This document shows, one piece after another, positions 21,557-32,945 of a stretch of DNA of 60,068 nt. The notes below the pieces were generated by a model. It worked only from the letters and a program-made list of their open reading frames with translations, ran no database searches and had not been told where the DNA came from. A program made the position numbers and the translations under genes. Each line of letters begins with the position of its first letter. The stretch's first letter is position 1. Where the stretch lies: contig JAAVTG010000263.1 in NCBI GenBank assembly GCA_011947345.1, positions 1 through 60,068 on the forward strand, in the 5' to 3' direction. The stretch comes from Phytophthora quininea (lineage: Eukaryota; Oomycota; Peronosporomycetes; Peronosporales; Peronosporaceae).

Positions 21557-23353
21557 CCGTATTTGCCGGATCGAGTGGGACACTCGGATCAAGTGGGAAA
21601 GCTAGTATGTAGGGGTGACACCCCTTCTCTAAACCACAGAACCTATCAAAATGAAACATCCATTTATTGGGTTTTATGAAGTTACTTTTCAACGGGAAGA
21701 ACGGCATTCTCCGGCGGGGGAGCACATGCGTTCGGAATCTACCAGAAGCATCTCGAGGCCCAACAGGAAAATGTCCAGCCTTTTGAAAGCCTCCGATTAT
21801 CGTTTCGGCGGAGATCATCTCCCACGCCTCGCCAATCATCTTCGACAGCAGAAGGCGACGCTCACTAGCATTTGACGCAAAGGGGTTGTCGATGTGCCAG
21901 CGTCGATAAAGGCCCCTGCGTAGTGTACATCGTTAGAACATCAAATAAGTAAAATAAGTAAAGAAAAACGCGTACTGAACGATGCTTTTAAACGAACGCA
22001 TAGCGCTTACATCCATCGGCTGACTGAGGCCAGTAATCCCTGAAGGAATGTACTGAACCTCAGTACAGCACTCCTCAAGACGGGTTTTTACGCTGTCCAT
22101 CTTGTGGACCTTTAAGCTGTCCAGTATCACATGCGGCAGCCTTGTGTTGACGGCGTCCAAACCTAGACAAGGAAACCAATTTTAGTTTGAAAAGTGTTAA
22201 ATAAAAGAAAATAAATACAAACCTCATCAATCCACTTTAGCATCGTAGCATGGTCGCAAAATGCCTTTGCTTGCGTCGTGTGGACGACACCAGAATGTCC
22301 CCAGCTGGGGCTCGAAACTTCTTGGTACACTGGCCCTCCAGGCACGCCCGCAAACACAATAAAGGCAGGGAGTTTCAACCCTGTGGCTGACGCGCACAGG
22401 AAGACGCTGCTGCGAGCCCCAATCTCCCCATCCCTTGCACCACATCTACTGTCTTCGCTCCTTTAAAATCGATTGTTAAACGGCCTGGGTTGTCAATCCC
22501 CAGGCCCGTTTGATCCATGTTGAGGATGTTGCCATACCGCTCTTGCTTGCTGTAAGACGGTGGAAAGATTCCATCCTCTTCAACAACAAAGTTGATCGAC
22601 CTAGAACATGAGTCTGCAATTTCCTAACACAAGTTTTAGTTGATAATAATTTTCGATCAATAAATGTAATTTAAGTACCTGCATGTTGTCGCGCAATTTT
22701 TTTACCTTTGTGAGTGATACGCCTAACAGAAAATCTGTTACGCTTCAAAAGCGTGTGCACCAAGACAGTAGTGCAACGTTCGTTCTCGCTGCTGAGAAGA
22801 CAGCGTCGAACTTGCCAATCATCAGCACAATGCACTTAGTAGTGACACACAGTCCTCGTGTCTTTCTCATCAGTGTTATCCATTTTATTAACCTGTAGTA
22901 ATAGCATTAGTACAATTCAGCAGCATTAAAACAATAAAGTTTAACGTACTGGGCTTCAAGCTCAGGAAACAGGACATATTGCTTTCTGGGCGATGAGGAC
23001 GGAGAAAAGTACTTGTTCGGGGCGGAGGCAGACGCAGAGCAGAGCTGTGCCTGCGTCTTACGCCAGCGGTAGATGGTCGAGCGGCTGACCTTCAGCCGAC
23101 CGGCCGCATCAACGGCCCGCTCTCCCTCTACCGCACAAGCACCCTGCGTATGAAGAGTGAGCATAGTAAACACAGGATTTGTAGTATTTTAGCGCTTACC
23201 TTGTACCTGATCTTATTCTTGTTCTTCGGCCTGCGCGGCATGACGAGAAATGGGATGGATGACAGTCGACGCTTGCAATAAAAATCCTGTGAGGTTTTTT
23301 TATGACTTGAAAATGGCTACTAAAACATGTCCCACTCGATCCGACAAATACAG
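21557..23353 (-). mobile_element. pogo/Tigger-like Tc1-mariner element with TIRs and TA duplication
   Basis: 27-bp terminal inverted repeats (CCGTATTTGCCGGATCGAGTGGGAC at the left; matching sequence with two mismatches at 23329-23353) flanked by TA at 21555-21556 and 23354-23355. The minus-strand transposase starts near 23241 (MPRRPKNKNKIRYK), has an apparent 50-60-bp intron, then an HTH (GRLKVSRSTIYRWRK), and the DDE catalytic core: NMDQTGLGIDNPG (about 22500), VILDSLKVHK (about 22125) and GLSQPMDVSAMRSFK (about 22020). The last exon ends near 21590. Frames shift several times, partly at real introns and partly through decay. The TIRs are well preserved, so it may have been mobile recently or could be moved by a related enzyme. 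Confidence 0.85.
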
Positions 23354-24005
23354 TACATAGTCATACAATTATGTCAACGTCCTCCATCCTTTGTTACCCC
23401 CTGTTCCCAACCTATTAAAAACATAATATAAGTAAAAGCCAATCATCCATTATTGGTTATTAATTAAACAAAAAAATAATATACAACGCATTTCCGGTCT
23501 CGCCAGGGAGGCTCACTGTCTCGCCAGACAATGCCTCCCAAGAAAGACTGGCAACAGCTCACGGAGATATACGAAGAGTCTGCCTTTGTGAAGTGTCGAT
23601 GGGGTAACTTCTGCTGTTCTACAATCTATTCTGTCAAGCCACCGACTGTAACGAACGCTACGCTGTACTTGAGCAGGTGATGAAAATCCCAGCACAGGTG
23701 CGGAGATGTCAGGCGCTCGCAACAAGCCACTCCAAATCAGACGTGGAGGAACTCTGTTTTCATCTTTTGCTGTATGTAGGTTTTCATCTCTCGAGTTACC
23801 TTGGGGCGAGGAGCAACGCTGCATTCAGCATCCCCGCGTAAATGCTTCTCTGCGTTTGTCATCACAAGCCACTTCGACGATGTATCACACTCGAGAACCT
23901 TCCATTGAACGGGACAGGCTTGAGGCGGGGCCAATTCCTGGCATGTCGGGCTTTTGCATTTAAGGCGACGCTCAGTCATTTCATGATCCCCGGGGCACAT
24001 ACTAC
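23354..24005 (-). pseudogene. MULE transposase N-terminal fragment, minus strand
   Basis: The minus strand from 24000 encodes CPGDHEMTERRLKCKSPTC and PVQWKVLECD, a Cys/His-bearing start typical of oomycete Mutator-like transposases, then PRPKVTREMKTYIQQKM. After a stop at 23737 the reading continues in another frame (RVPPRLIWSGLLRAPD, about 23690-23755). The stretch from 23354 to about 23510 is AT-rich and featureless. It is broken and cannot be functional. It lies head-to-head with the plus-strand MULE piece that follows. Confidence 0.6.
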
Positions 24006-24009
24006 AGAG

Positions 24010-25585
24010 CTTCGTCCTATGAATGTGGAACTACGAATTGATGCTGTCATGGGCGACGCTGACAAGGCTCAGTTTAACGGTCTGACTAGAATCTCTGTGT
24101 TCGAGCGATCTCCATTTTTAATGTGCTTTTTCACGTGCTGTACAATGTACGAAAGAGGATTCAGCACTGGGCAGATTTAGTTCGAGCTGTTGTGTACCGA
24201 GGCGTTCTGGATATACATTATACATTAAGTAGGGATCAACTTATCTCGGAGTGGAACCGAGTTTCGAGTAAATGGATAGTGATGAAAGATTGAATGGCTT
24301 TACCTCATACTTCTATACCCAGTGGATGGTTAGTAGATTTTGGCGCTGGCAGATATATCATTCACCTGGTGCATACGCTACGACAAACAATCCTTGTGAG
24401 GTGTTTAATACTAGCATCAAGCGATATACTCAGCGTAAAGTGTGTGATACTCGAAAATTGCTGTTGAAGCTTTTTACGATATGCGAAGACTATTCAATTT
24501 GCCTACCACCTGCTTTGGGTAGTCACATTATATTGTCACCCAAAGAAGCGTCGCGTTTCGCTAAGGTGCTCGTTTCTACTGGCCGCGTTAGTGTCTACGA
24601 AACGGACCAGGAATCTATTGTACGCGTTCGCTATCTAGGAGATCAGTTCCGTGATCATGACCCTATAAGCAGTTTGTCGGGTCTAGCTGATAATGGAGGG
24701 AGTGCCAATACACACTTAGATTGGACGCAGTCAGCGAAACGGTTGAACGATGAAGAAAAAGTGAAGGCTGCTAAGTTCTATCGATCCGCTGTATCATGGT
24801 CTGTGCGGCGGGCTCATCATGCTGGTATGCCACACGAGGGCTGGGTGGTTCATGTTAAAAGATTCGAGTGCGCGTGTCCATACTTCACTAAATTTCTGGC
24901 GTGTGCTCATATAATATGTGGGCGAGCTACCTATGGGCTTAGCATGCCTGGTGTGAGTGGATACAACCTGAAGTTTAAGGATAGAAGAGTTTGCAAACCA
25001 AAAAGCGGTCAGCTTCCTGCAGGTAATGAAGCATGGTCTTCACTTCAACGTCCTCAAATGACCCTTCTCAGACAATTACCGTCCCTAGCTTCGGTAGGAT
25101 ATCCATGCGTCGGTCGCTCCTCAACACCACACTCGTTGGACCCAAGTATTATGCCATCATATTATAGCAGCGACAACGAGACAACGCGTTTGAGAGATTC
25201 ATCGATGCTAACTACGAATGAATCCCAACTCGCCGGAATCTCTCCAGTACTGCAAGCGTCGGACCCAAGTGATATGCAAGCATTCCCGAATTGCGACTTT
25301 GGGATGTTTAATGGTGCTTCATTTCAACTGCAGCAGCCCCAATCAACCTGGATGGAGCCCACAATTCCCGCAGCACCGGTATCGATTTCAGCCGCCTTCG
25401 CCAGTCTGGACTTTCCCTCTCTTCATTCTCCGTGGAGCGGTCACGGTCACGGTCACGAAGAGCAACAGCACATTTACTCTTCGCATCATTCGCCTCCGCC
25501 ACCGACATATCTTGTCCCGAATCGAGTTCAACGTGGTCGCCAGCCGCTGGCATCAAGCGCATTAACCATGCAGTACCTGCCGTAG
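24010..25585 (+). pseudogene. MULE (Mutator-like) transposase, C-terminal half with SWIM finger
   Basis: The reading begins near 24017 (VELRIDAVMGDAD), moves frame near 24130 into YNVRKRIQHWADLVRAVVYR, then from 24272 runs open for 437 residues. The open part includes FWRWQIYHSPGAYATTNNPCEVFN (a MULE hallmark) and a SWIM zinc finger, FECACPYFTKFLACAHII, near 24865-24915. The C-terminal tail is His/Ser/Pro-rich with GHGHGHEEQQ. The N-terminal half with the first catalytic Asp is missing; it is replaced by the opposite-strand fragment at 23354-24005. One frame break is at AAA near 24270. No TIR was found. Confidence 0.75.
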
Positions 25586-25820
25586 CGCATAACTAGCCTC
25601 ACGAACTCAACTGCGATAGTCAACGTAGTTGCATCGATCTGATTACACTCCCACTTGCGTTAGTCAAAACTTCTGCATCATGATTCATAATTGAATGACT
25701 ATTGTTTATTATAACAGACCGGTTCAGAAACCCTAACCGCAAATCGTAACCGCGGTGAATTTGATCGTTCGCCTGCGCCCTCACAGCTAGCGCTTCACAA
25801 GATCCCCCGCCACCACATGA

Positions 25821-27077
25821 GGGAGAAGACGACAATCCGAGACAAGTGGGAGGCAGTCCAGGAGTGGAAGCGGAATGGGCCGTTATGAGGGCTTGCCGAG
25901 AACTGGGTGTGGCACGCCCTAGGCTACTGAGTTGGAAGACTCTATTGGAATGCAGAGGAGCCGACGCCAGCGGAAGGCGACCGTTATCGCGCCCCGGGAG
26001 CCGGGCGTCCCCATCGGCTGAAGCCTTACGAGCTTGAAGCTCTAGAACCTTACGACAACCTGCGCCAACATGATGAAGTAGACCCCGGGACATGGTTGTG
26101 TTCTGTAGTCGCTTCACAGAGTTTAAGCGCTTTCCCGATAGATACAAAGATACCTGGGCGCGCCGGTTTATCAAGCGGTACAAGGATACGGGGAGCAGAC
26201 GCCACCGCCAGCCGCGCAAGATCCGGCCACACCAGAACCGGCCGCGCCAGAACCACAAGAGCCGGCAATGCTGGCACAGCAAGACCCGGTCACGACAGAA
26301 CCGCTAGCACCTGCTCCGGTCCCACAAGCTCCTGCGTCAGTCCATCACGAAGCTGCCGCGTCGGTACTGCAAGAATCCGCGGCGCCAGCGATTAATGGCC
26401 AATCAGGGTGTGCGGAAGCAGAGTCTGACCCTGGAAATGGCGAGGAACCGCAGGGTGAAGACGCCGCGCACGAATGTGGTGTTGAGTTTGTGAGAACCAC
26501 AGAGACCTACGGATTAAGGCAGCGGCTGAACCCGAACGTGCCTGTTGCAGGGGCATCGGACAACCTTTGGCTTTGCTTACCTCTTTTTGCGGAAGAACTG
26601 GCAAGTGTCAAGCCCGGAAACACGGTAACCTGCTCTGTTGTTGATTATTGTCTAACTACGTTTTTGCAGTCAAAGCCTGGCCTGGTGTTTTTAGCGGTGT
26701 CGGGAATGTTCAGCGAAATCAGCGCTGCGTATAGCAGTCCTCTTTGGACTGTCGAAGGAACAAGAAATACTGTTCCGTGGCACCAATACCACTATTTCTT
26801 ATTCCCGGTCCTCAGAGATGGCCACTGGAGCTTCGTCGCCGTGGAGAGAGCGGCACCTTTATCCAAGGTGTTCTATCACTTCGATTCTGTCAACGGAGGT
26901 CATGACTCAGAGCACATTTTCTCCGCTCTTCACTGGTTCTTCAAGAGGAACACTACGGAGCATGTATCTGCGCTGGCGTACGCGTTGGTTACCAAGCCAC
27001 GCCAATCAAGCCCCGCTGATTGTGGTATTTATATGCTACACTACATCGGTCGAGTCAAAGATTACATCGAAACTTAG
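25821..27077 (+). CDS. Ulp1-like C48 cysteine protease with upstream HTH segment
   Basis: The open part, 26268-27077, encodes a SUMO-protease-fold domain: GHWSFVAVERAAP (catalytic His), VFYHFDSVNGG (Asp) and KPRQSSPADCGIYMLHYI (Gln and Cys), preceded by VPWHQYHYFLFPVLRD. All catalytic residues are present. Upstream, starting from ATG 25821 in shifting frames, are an HTH-like segment (TIRDKWEAVQEWKRNGPV, MRACRELGVARPRLLSWK) and a second (FTEFKRFPDRYKDTWARRFI). This combination of transposon-style DNA binding and C48 protease is common in multi-copy mobile families of oomycetes. It may be a passenger of the neighbouring MULE or an element of its own. From 25586 to 25820 nothing else is seen. 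Confidence 0.7.
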
Positions 27078-27239
27078 CGTCCGGAATCGCTACTCCCGGC
27101 GGTACACACGCTGGCGAAGGGAAACTTCAACATTAACAAGGCGGATCAAGCGCTTTACCCTGTTTCGCCAGTTAAGTAGAACAGCGTAGTTTTCCGTAGC
27201 GCTAATCATAACAAGGTTGCAGCACTTGCATTTCCACCA

Positions 27240-27712
27240 TGGCTGAATTTTCACACGAACTGCGGCGACCACGCCACGGAGCCCGCGTACAACGAGGTTG
27301 CCTCCATCGTGCCGACATCCACATCAACGCCTTCGACAATGCCACCAAGTAGGCCACGCGCCAGCTCAAGCCCGAGACGCTGCTGAACACCACCGCGTTG
27401 GTGCACTATTGCAGTGACGGGTTCATCTCGCAGATAAATCCCTCGCAGTACAACCACGCCGCCCTGAGCAATGCGCCTCATCGCCCCGTAGCGGAGGACA
27501 CGTGCCTCATGCTCGTCGACCACTCGAAGCTGGAGTGATTGTTCGCCATGAACGTGTGGAACTTCCGCGCCGTGATCGGCTATCTTTGCTGCGGCCACTT
27601 CAGCGACAAGCTGGGCTGCAAGAGGGTGATGACGCTCAAAACTGCGTCTTCAGATCGTGAGCGGCGTGTCGGCCACCGCCTCCAACGTCTAGCTGTTCGC
27701 GCTGAGCCGTCC
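27240..27712 (+). pseudogene. MFS sugar transporter fragment with nonsense codons
   Basis: In one frame from about 27393: VHYCSDGFISQINPSQYNH, SKLE then TGA, then LFAMNVWNFRAVIGYLCCGHFSDKLGCKRVMTL, which corresponds to TM1 loop, TM2 and the first MFS signature loop (usually DKLGRKR). A frame shift then leads to IVSGVSATASNV, a stop and LFALSR (TM3). A TGG to TGA change and another stop in place of an aromatic residue show true decay. Upstream, 27240-27390 keeps frame-shifted N-terminal sequence including a TAG. It is not the neighbour of any intact transporter; the intact one is at 53647-55202 and is only distantly similar. Confidence 0.7.
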
Positions 27713-27719
27713 GGCTGGA

Positions 27720-27960
27720 GCAGTACACAACTGTATGAAAACGCAAAAGCGCCGTCGAATGTTCTATGCTACCGAAGTGTTTGTTAATGGCCACGTCGAA
27801 GTGTTTGCTAGTGGTAGTTTTGTGTTTGTTGTTGGCTTTCACACATCGATCGATCGGCGTTTTGCTCTTCGGTGCCCAGCTGCCGCTGCCAATCGGAGGA
27901 CGGATGGCCTGTCCATCTCGTCGCGACAACAAACCCCTTCTGATTATCCCCGCGTAATTC
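27720..27960 (+). repeat. Intact A-B junction sequence, the halves of which recur at the duplication borders
   Basis: 27775-27860 (A) has AAGTGTTTG-type tandem words and ends in ATCGATCGATCG. 27851-27891 (B) continues with GGCGTTTTGCTCTTCGG and matches the reverse complement of 34330-34370 at 39 of 41 positions; GAGGACGGATG follows in both, after a 15-bp length difference. A resembles the reverse complement of 18711-18840. Thus A and B are joined here but are separated at the two inner borders of the inverted duplication. Confidence 0.6.
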
Positions 27961-28549
27961 ATGAAGCGTGAGCAAAAACGCCAAAACAAAGCGCAGCTCT
28001 TTAACAATCCGTTCGCGAGTTAAGTAAAGATGATTTGGGGGATAACTAGAGAATCAAAAGCTTCGCTAATAGCTGAATGAATTTGCGACGGTCTGTATCT
28101 TATATAGTCGTGTCTAAAATGATCTTCCGCAGCTACACAGGCTCAACCGTTCGCGAGATAATCAGCCAAGGAGACGGCAAAATCTGCTGTTTAACGTTGT
28201 TTTAGCTAATAATTATTTACCCACATAAAACAATGTATTGTCAATATTCTACTAATTCTTACACAGTCCACAGAAATGTGTAGTGCAACCATGCATTAAA
28301 ATCACGCCAAATTCAAATAAAATACTATCTAATCAGCCAATAGGAAGGCGTGAAAATTGAGTTTCTTGCCATAGCAGCACGAGATCAGATGGAATGGATG
28401 CACGGGCAACGTGAATGTTGTTCTGTTGCATTAAAACTAATATATCCCTACTATCACATGCTAAAGATCTTTAGCGGAGCTTTTTATTTTTGGGGGTCTG
28501 CCAAGAAAGGACAAAAATCCTTACTTGACTCGCGAACCCCTTGTTAATA
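27961..28549. other. AT-rich stretch without a gene
   Basis: About 590 bp, strongly AT-rich compared with the host genes. Only short open frames. Probably old transposon sequence upstream of the LINE fragment; no repeats or signals identified. Confidence 0.5.
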
Positions 28550-30600
28550 ATGACATGATACAAAGTCGAGATGATATTACCTCAATATGCTATTGTAGCG
28601 GCGGGAGAAACAACCAAATATCTTGGACATGGAATTGGCAAGGCAATCTCTCTGAGATCATTCGAGCAGATCGAAAACGAATATTGAAGCGTCGGTTAGC
28701 GACAGCAGAGCAGGTTGCGACAAGTATAGCGGATCGAGTGGAGCTGCTAAACGAAGTTTTCCTGCCGTCGCTGCTCTTCACGGCAAGTCTGTTCACACTA
28801 ACACCTAAGATAGAGAAATAGCTCATACAGATGCAGAATAACTTCCCGGGGAAGGGATTAATCCGGACAGACTCGTGTCGGCACAAGATATCGCCAAGCC
28901 TCGTCCATTTTCCGAATCAAATGTTGGCGGGCTTGGATTGATGTCGATACCAGTCGCACTGGAACGAACATCGAGCAGCGATTCAAAAGATATTGGAAAT
29001 TGGCTAGCACCAGAAGACCACAATAAAAGTCAACGTCAAAAGCAACTGCGTTCAATCTGGCAAACCAAGCACAATAGCTCATTATATGGAAGGCGTTTGA
29101 AGACTGTAGTGAAGTGCGAATCGCCATCATATTATGCGAAGTACTTCCCAGAATACATCGCGCAAGGTTGGAGCTGGGCTGACAATCCGTGCATACCAGA
29201 TGTGGCGACAGCCATGCTGAACAACACAATATCTAACAAGATAGCAGTCACAGACAGCAAAGTCCTACAGCTAAGGCAAGATACCCAGCGAGCATACACG
29301 ATAACTGTACCAAAACTCGCAAACTGCAATAGCCACGACTTGAAAAAGCTGGCTAGGTGGGCACTAGCCATTTTAGTAGCCACACCGCGAGAACAAGTGG
29401 CCGGGCGACTCGCACAACTGCGGCAGACAAAACTTTGGCACGTGGAATATTTTTTTAGCAAATTTACGCCTGGAAGCAAGTCAGCAAAGGAGATTTGCAA
29501 GGAACACCCACGCCAGGTCGCGGAAAACAAACCCAGTCGATTAAGCTTGTGCAGACAGCGAACCAAGTTAACTGAACAATTTACCCAGGTGATCACAATT
29601 TCCCGGACGAGAATGCGTAGTACAAGTACGAAGCAGTCGAATGCATTGCATTCGAATGTCATTCGCCACTTCACGCAGTACCACGGCAGATCGACGAAGC
29701 TGTAAGAAACAAGCATGTGATGATGGCTTTGAAAAAGCAACCAATTAAAACTTGAGCCGAACAAGAAACGCGGAGCTCACAACTCTAGTGGATAAGAGGG
29801 CCGCAGCCGCGACTACTGACCGATGGGGGCAAGGCTTACAAAGCCAAAGCCGCAAACGTTTATGGGGACGATGCAACATGCTCAGCAATTTTTAGTGTAG
29901 GTATTGTATAGGATTGCGCTACATAAGCTAAACCTTCACTATAAGCACTACCCCGTTTGAGGATGGCGACGATGGAGCAGTGGAAACGACGAAACACATT
30001 TTTGGGGAGTGTGTACGAGCACGACAAGTCTGTACAAGAGTGATTTTTACAGCACTGGACCGGATGCGCCATGAAGGAAAACGAGCTACAGTCTTCTCAA
30101 AGGCATGTGACAGCAAGGGTAACGCCGCCAGCGGCTCCCAAGATGCGTCAACGCCTAACAACGCTCATCGGCAGATAGGATACGGAGATAGAGAGCCACT
30201 ACACTCGAATTTGGTTGATCATCTGCAGTGTAATACCAGCTCACTTGTGGATGCATCGCAACAAAGCAGTCCATAACAGTGAAAAGATCAGGAACAAACC
30301 TACACGAAGCGCGCTCGGGGACCAGCTTTGCGACAGCTTAGAGCGATATCGAGACGAGACAAAGTCAGGGATGAAACACGTCTCCAAGGATTATATTTGC
30401 AAGTCTGATTTGACATCAGGAGTACCTTTAGATTTGTATGAGATCTTTAACCAAACAGAGTTCGTTTTACCTTCTAAGGGGCAAGCCGGAAGATTGCGTT
30501 CGCTAAGTTATCCTAAGGTCGAAGAGGCGTTCGGCTGTGAGTAACCTTACTCCATATCTACGTGCTGTCAGGCCCGTCGCGGATAGGCAGTGCGCTTTAT
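28550..30600 (+). mobile_element. Non-LTR retrotransposon (LINE), 3' portion after the reverse transcriptase
   Basis: Plus-strand pieces in changing frames match the C-terminal region of LINE ORF2: RLATAEQVATSIADRVELLN and EVFLPSLLFTASLFTL (28695-28800), RTDSCRHKISPS (28870), VGGLGLMSIPVALERT (28935-28985, the usual GGLGL motif), a long open tract to 29705, ETTKHIFGECVRARQ (29980, a zf-RVT-like knuckle), AHLWMHRNKAVH (30237-30275, the usual motif before the tail) and an open end to TAA at 30541-30543. The reverse-transcriptase core is absent, so the copy is 5'-truncated, as LINEs usually are. A poly-A tail is not obvious. The 3' UTR may run on to about 30800. Confidence 0.75.
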
Positions 30601-32945
30601 TACCGGGGGGCTTCGTTTCCTAAGAGTGACTTGCATAGTGATCAGGGTGAAAATCCGATATTGTGTGGGTTGCTGTCCTCTCGGGGACTGGTACGCGTTC
30701 TAGCCTTGGGCATGGGCTAGGAATCAAACAAAGAGACCCTTTAAGGCTCGAGTCCTGGGCCTTTCAAAGAAGAGAGGACAAAGAGGGTTTGTGTAGTGTA
30801 TAACTTTAGTATTGGTAAAGTAGTTTTCGCGCCCAAGACTACAAGATTCAACTCGACCGGTCAAGACACTCCCGTGACACGAACTCGGCACGCTGCCTGG
30901 AAGAAGTTATCCCCCAGGGATCACCACGCTGCTACTTCGTCTGGCCACACAAGCCTCAGACAACTTTTCCTGAATTCACAGCGCCACAGTGGAAACCCCA
31001 GACCCAGCTCAAAATATCGTGGGCTTGGGTCACATCTCCAAAACTGTTCACGAGAAATCGCAGACGGAAGCTTGCTAAGTAATTTTTATTTCGAGTTTGT
31101 ATGAATGATACTCGCAATGCTTGTACAGATTGAAGCCTACCGAATTGCTTTGTCGTGTACAGTAGTAAAGTGCAACTCGCATTACAGGAACAGGGTCCGC
31201 TTGGAATGCCATGTTTGCGTGGCGCTATTTCCGGCGCTTTAGAAGCGAAAAATGTGGTAAAGAATTCCACGTGAAAATTCGTTGGCAATACGGATAGACT
31301 CCACTTACAACACAATGTCAACCAGGAAGGTCAACGAGAGTTTGGGCTCAAATCTGAAGACCCAGATCCAACCCTAGCACCGGGACTGACTGGTCTTGCG
31401 ATCCGTCCACGTAAACTACCCAAGTAAACAGATCCCACTAGCACGAGCTCGCTAGCGCGCCAAATCTCGCTGGTCCAACAGCAGAAGGATCCAAACCCAA
31501 TTAAGGCCGACTGCGAGTGTGATGTAGATCTTTACCTTCTTACCACTTCCTGATGTTGTGCACGCGATACTCTCAAGTGAGTCAGACGACTCCGCCCGGA
31601 CGAGGGATTTATCCGGCGCCGTGACCTGGGGATCCTCCCACACAAGAGTTCTTCGGGACCCTGTTCGGGACTGGGAACGGGAGGGCCCTGAGCCGGTCAG
31701 TACCTTCACCTTGTGTACCCCCTTCGAAACGGTAATTTGTTCAGGGAACGGTCACCGAGTTGTTCTAGGAACGCCTCTACCTAGTACGGGTGAGCTGAGG
31801 CGGTTATACAAACAATCGGCCCGGGAACACGACACACAATATACACTGTTATTTCGGACGGAAGACTCCGGGGGCGATGGCCCTGATAATATGAAATGTG
31901 CAAACCCGGGTCGGCCAGACCGCTACCCGGAACACACAAATATGAAGTGTCTAACTCCCTGGGGGAAGGTAGACAGGTTAGTGTTGAAAAGTTACCGGTA
32001 TAACCTCACGCGTGGTCCCGGCGTTCCGCGCTCCTAGTCTCCAGTTCGCACTGCGTAGAGGTTCGACCTGAGCTCTGAAAGGAAAAAGGGAGACTGAATT
32101 ATACTTCACCTAGTGTCGGGACACCGGGGCGCTTATCCTTCTTATCCCGAGGGGTCAACCGTTCTCTTGACCCTACTATAACCTGGGGCCCAGACTTGGG
32201 TTCATTATGGCTTCAGGACATCTGGCTCTGCTCGGAAAATCTTGAACTCAGTATGCCCAGGAGATTATCTTGTGAGAAGTATGTAACACGAGATGGGCAG
32301 GGTCGCCCGTTCCCGGTACCACGTCCCGGTAATCAAGGCGCGGGTCTGGGATCGGAGCCAAGACCGAACGAATGTTCCTGGGAAACCCGGGGCACTATGT
32401 CAAAGAGTCCACTGAGGTCTCAGCCTGCCGTGACCTTTAGAGAAGCGAGGGAGAGACTTGACTCGAATACAAGCGCTGACAATTCAACCGTCACGCTATA
32501 CACATGCCACAAACTGTTGGCTTGACCGAGAGCGAGCACTGTACCGACAGACATAACCCGCCCAACGGGGGCATCCAGACGCACCGTACCGAAAACAATT
32601 CCGCTGTCGGACTTGACCCTTGTGTGCTTGAGGGGAAATTTTGTTCTGTATATGAAGCGCACTTTCGGGCTTATGTAAATCCTTTCTATCCTACTTTCCA
32701 TACTACGTTGCAGGGAAATATGATCCATTTCCTAACTGCGACCTCGATGAACCCACCACCGAGGTCCCCGAAGAGTCACTGAGCTCCCAGACTGGTCACC
32801 AAGGTTTCGAAAAGGTCGGATCATTGCTACCAAACCTTCCCAATGGTCACCAAGACTCCCAACAGTCGCCAAATCTTGGGAAGGGTCTTTGTCTGTTGCC
32901 AATGATTACGTCGACAAGTCATCGAAGATTCTGAGGAATGACCAA
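30601..32945. other. Unassigned repeat-like region
   Basis: About 2.3 kb between the LINE and the Tc1-like transposase. Open frames of up to 160 codons (for example 31558-32037) show no recognisable domain. The base composition is balanced, unlike the AT-rich piece at 28 kb, and phrases such as CCCGGTACC and GGGAACCCGG-like motifs recur, as in LTRs. No TG..CA ends, primer-binding site or polyprotein could be fixed. Possibly an LTR or LTR-element remnant; identity unknown. Confidence 0.4.

Noticed and set aside
31558..32037. 159-codon frame with a start codon in the unassigned region
   Set aside because: No domain, no codon pattern, and surrounded by repeat-like sequence; kept only as part of the unassigned region.
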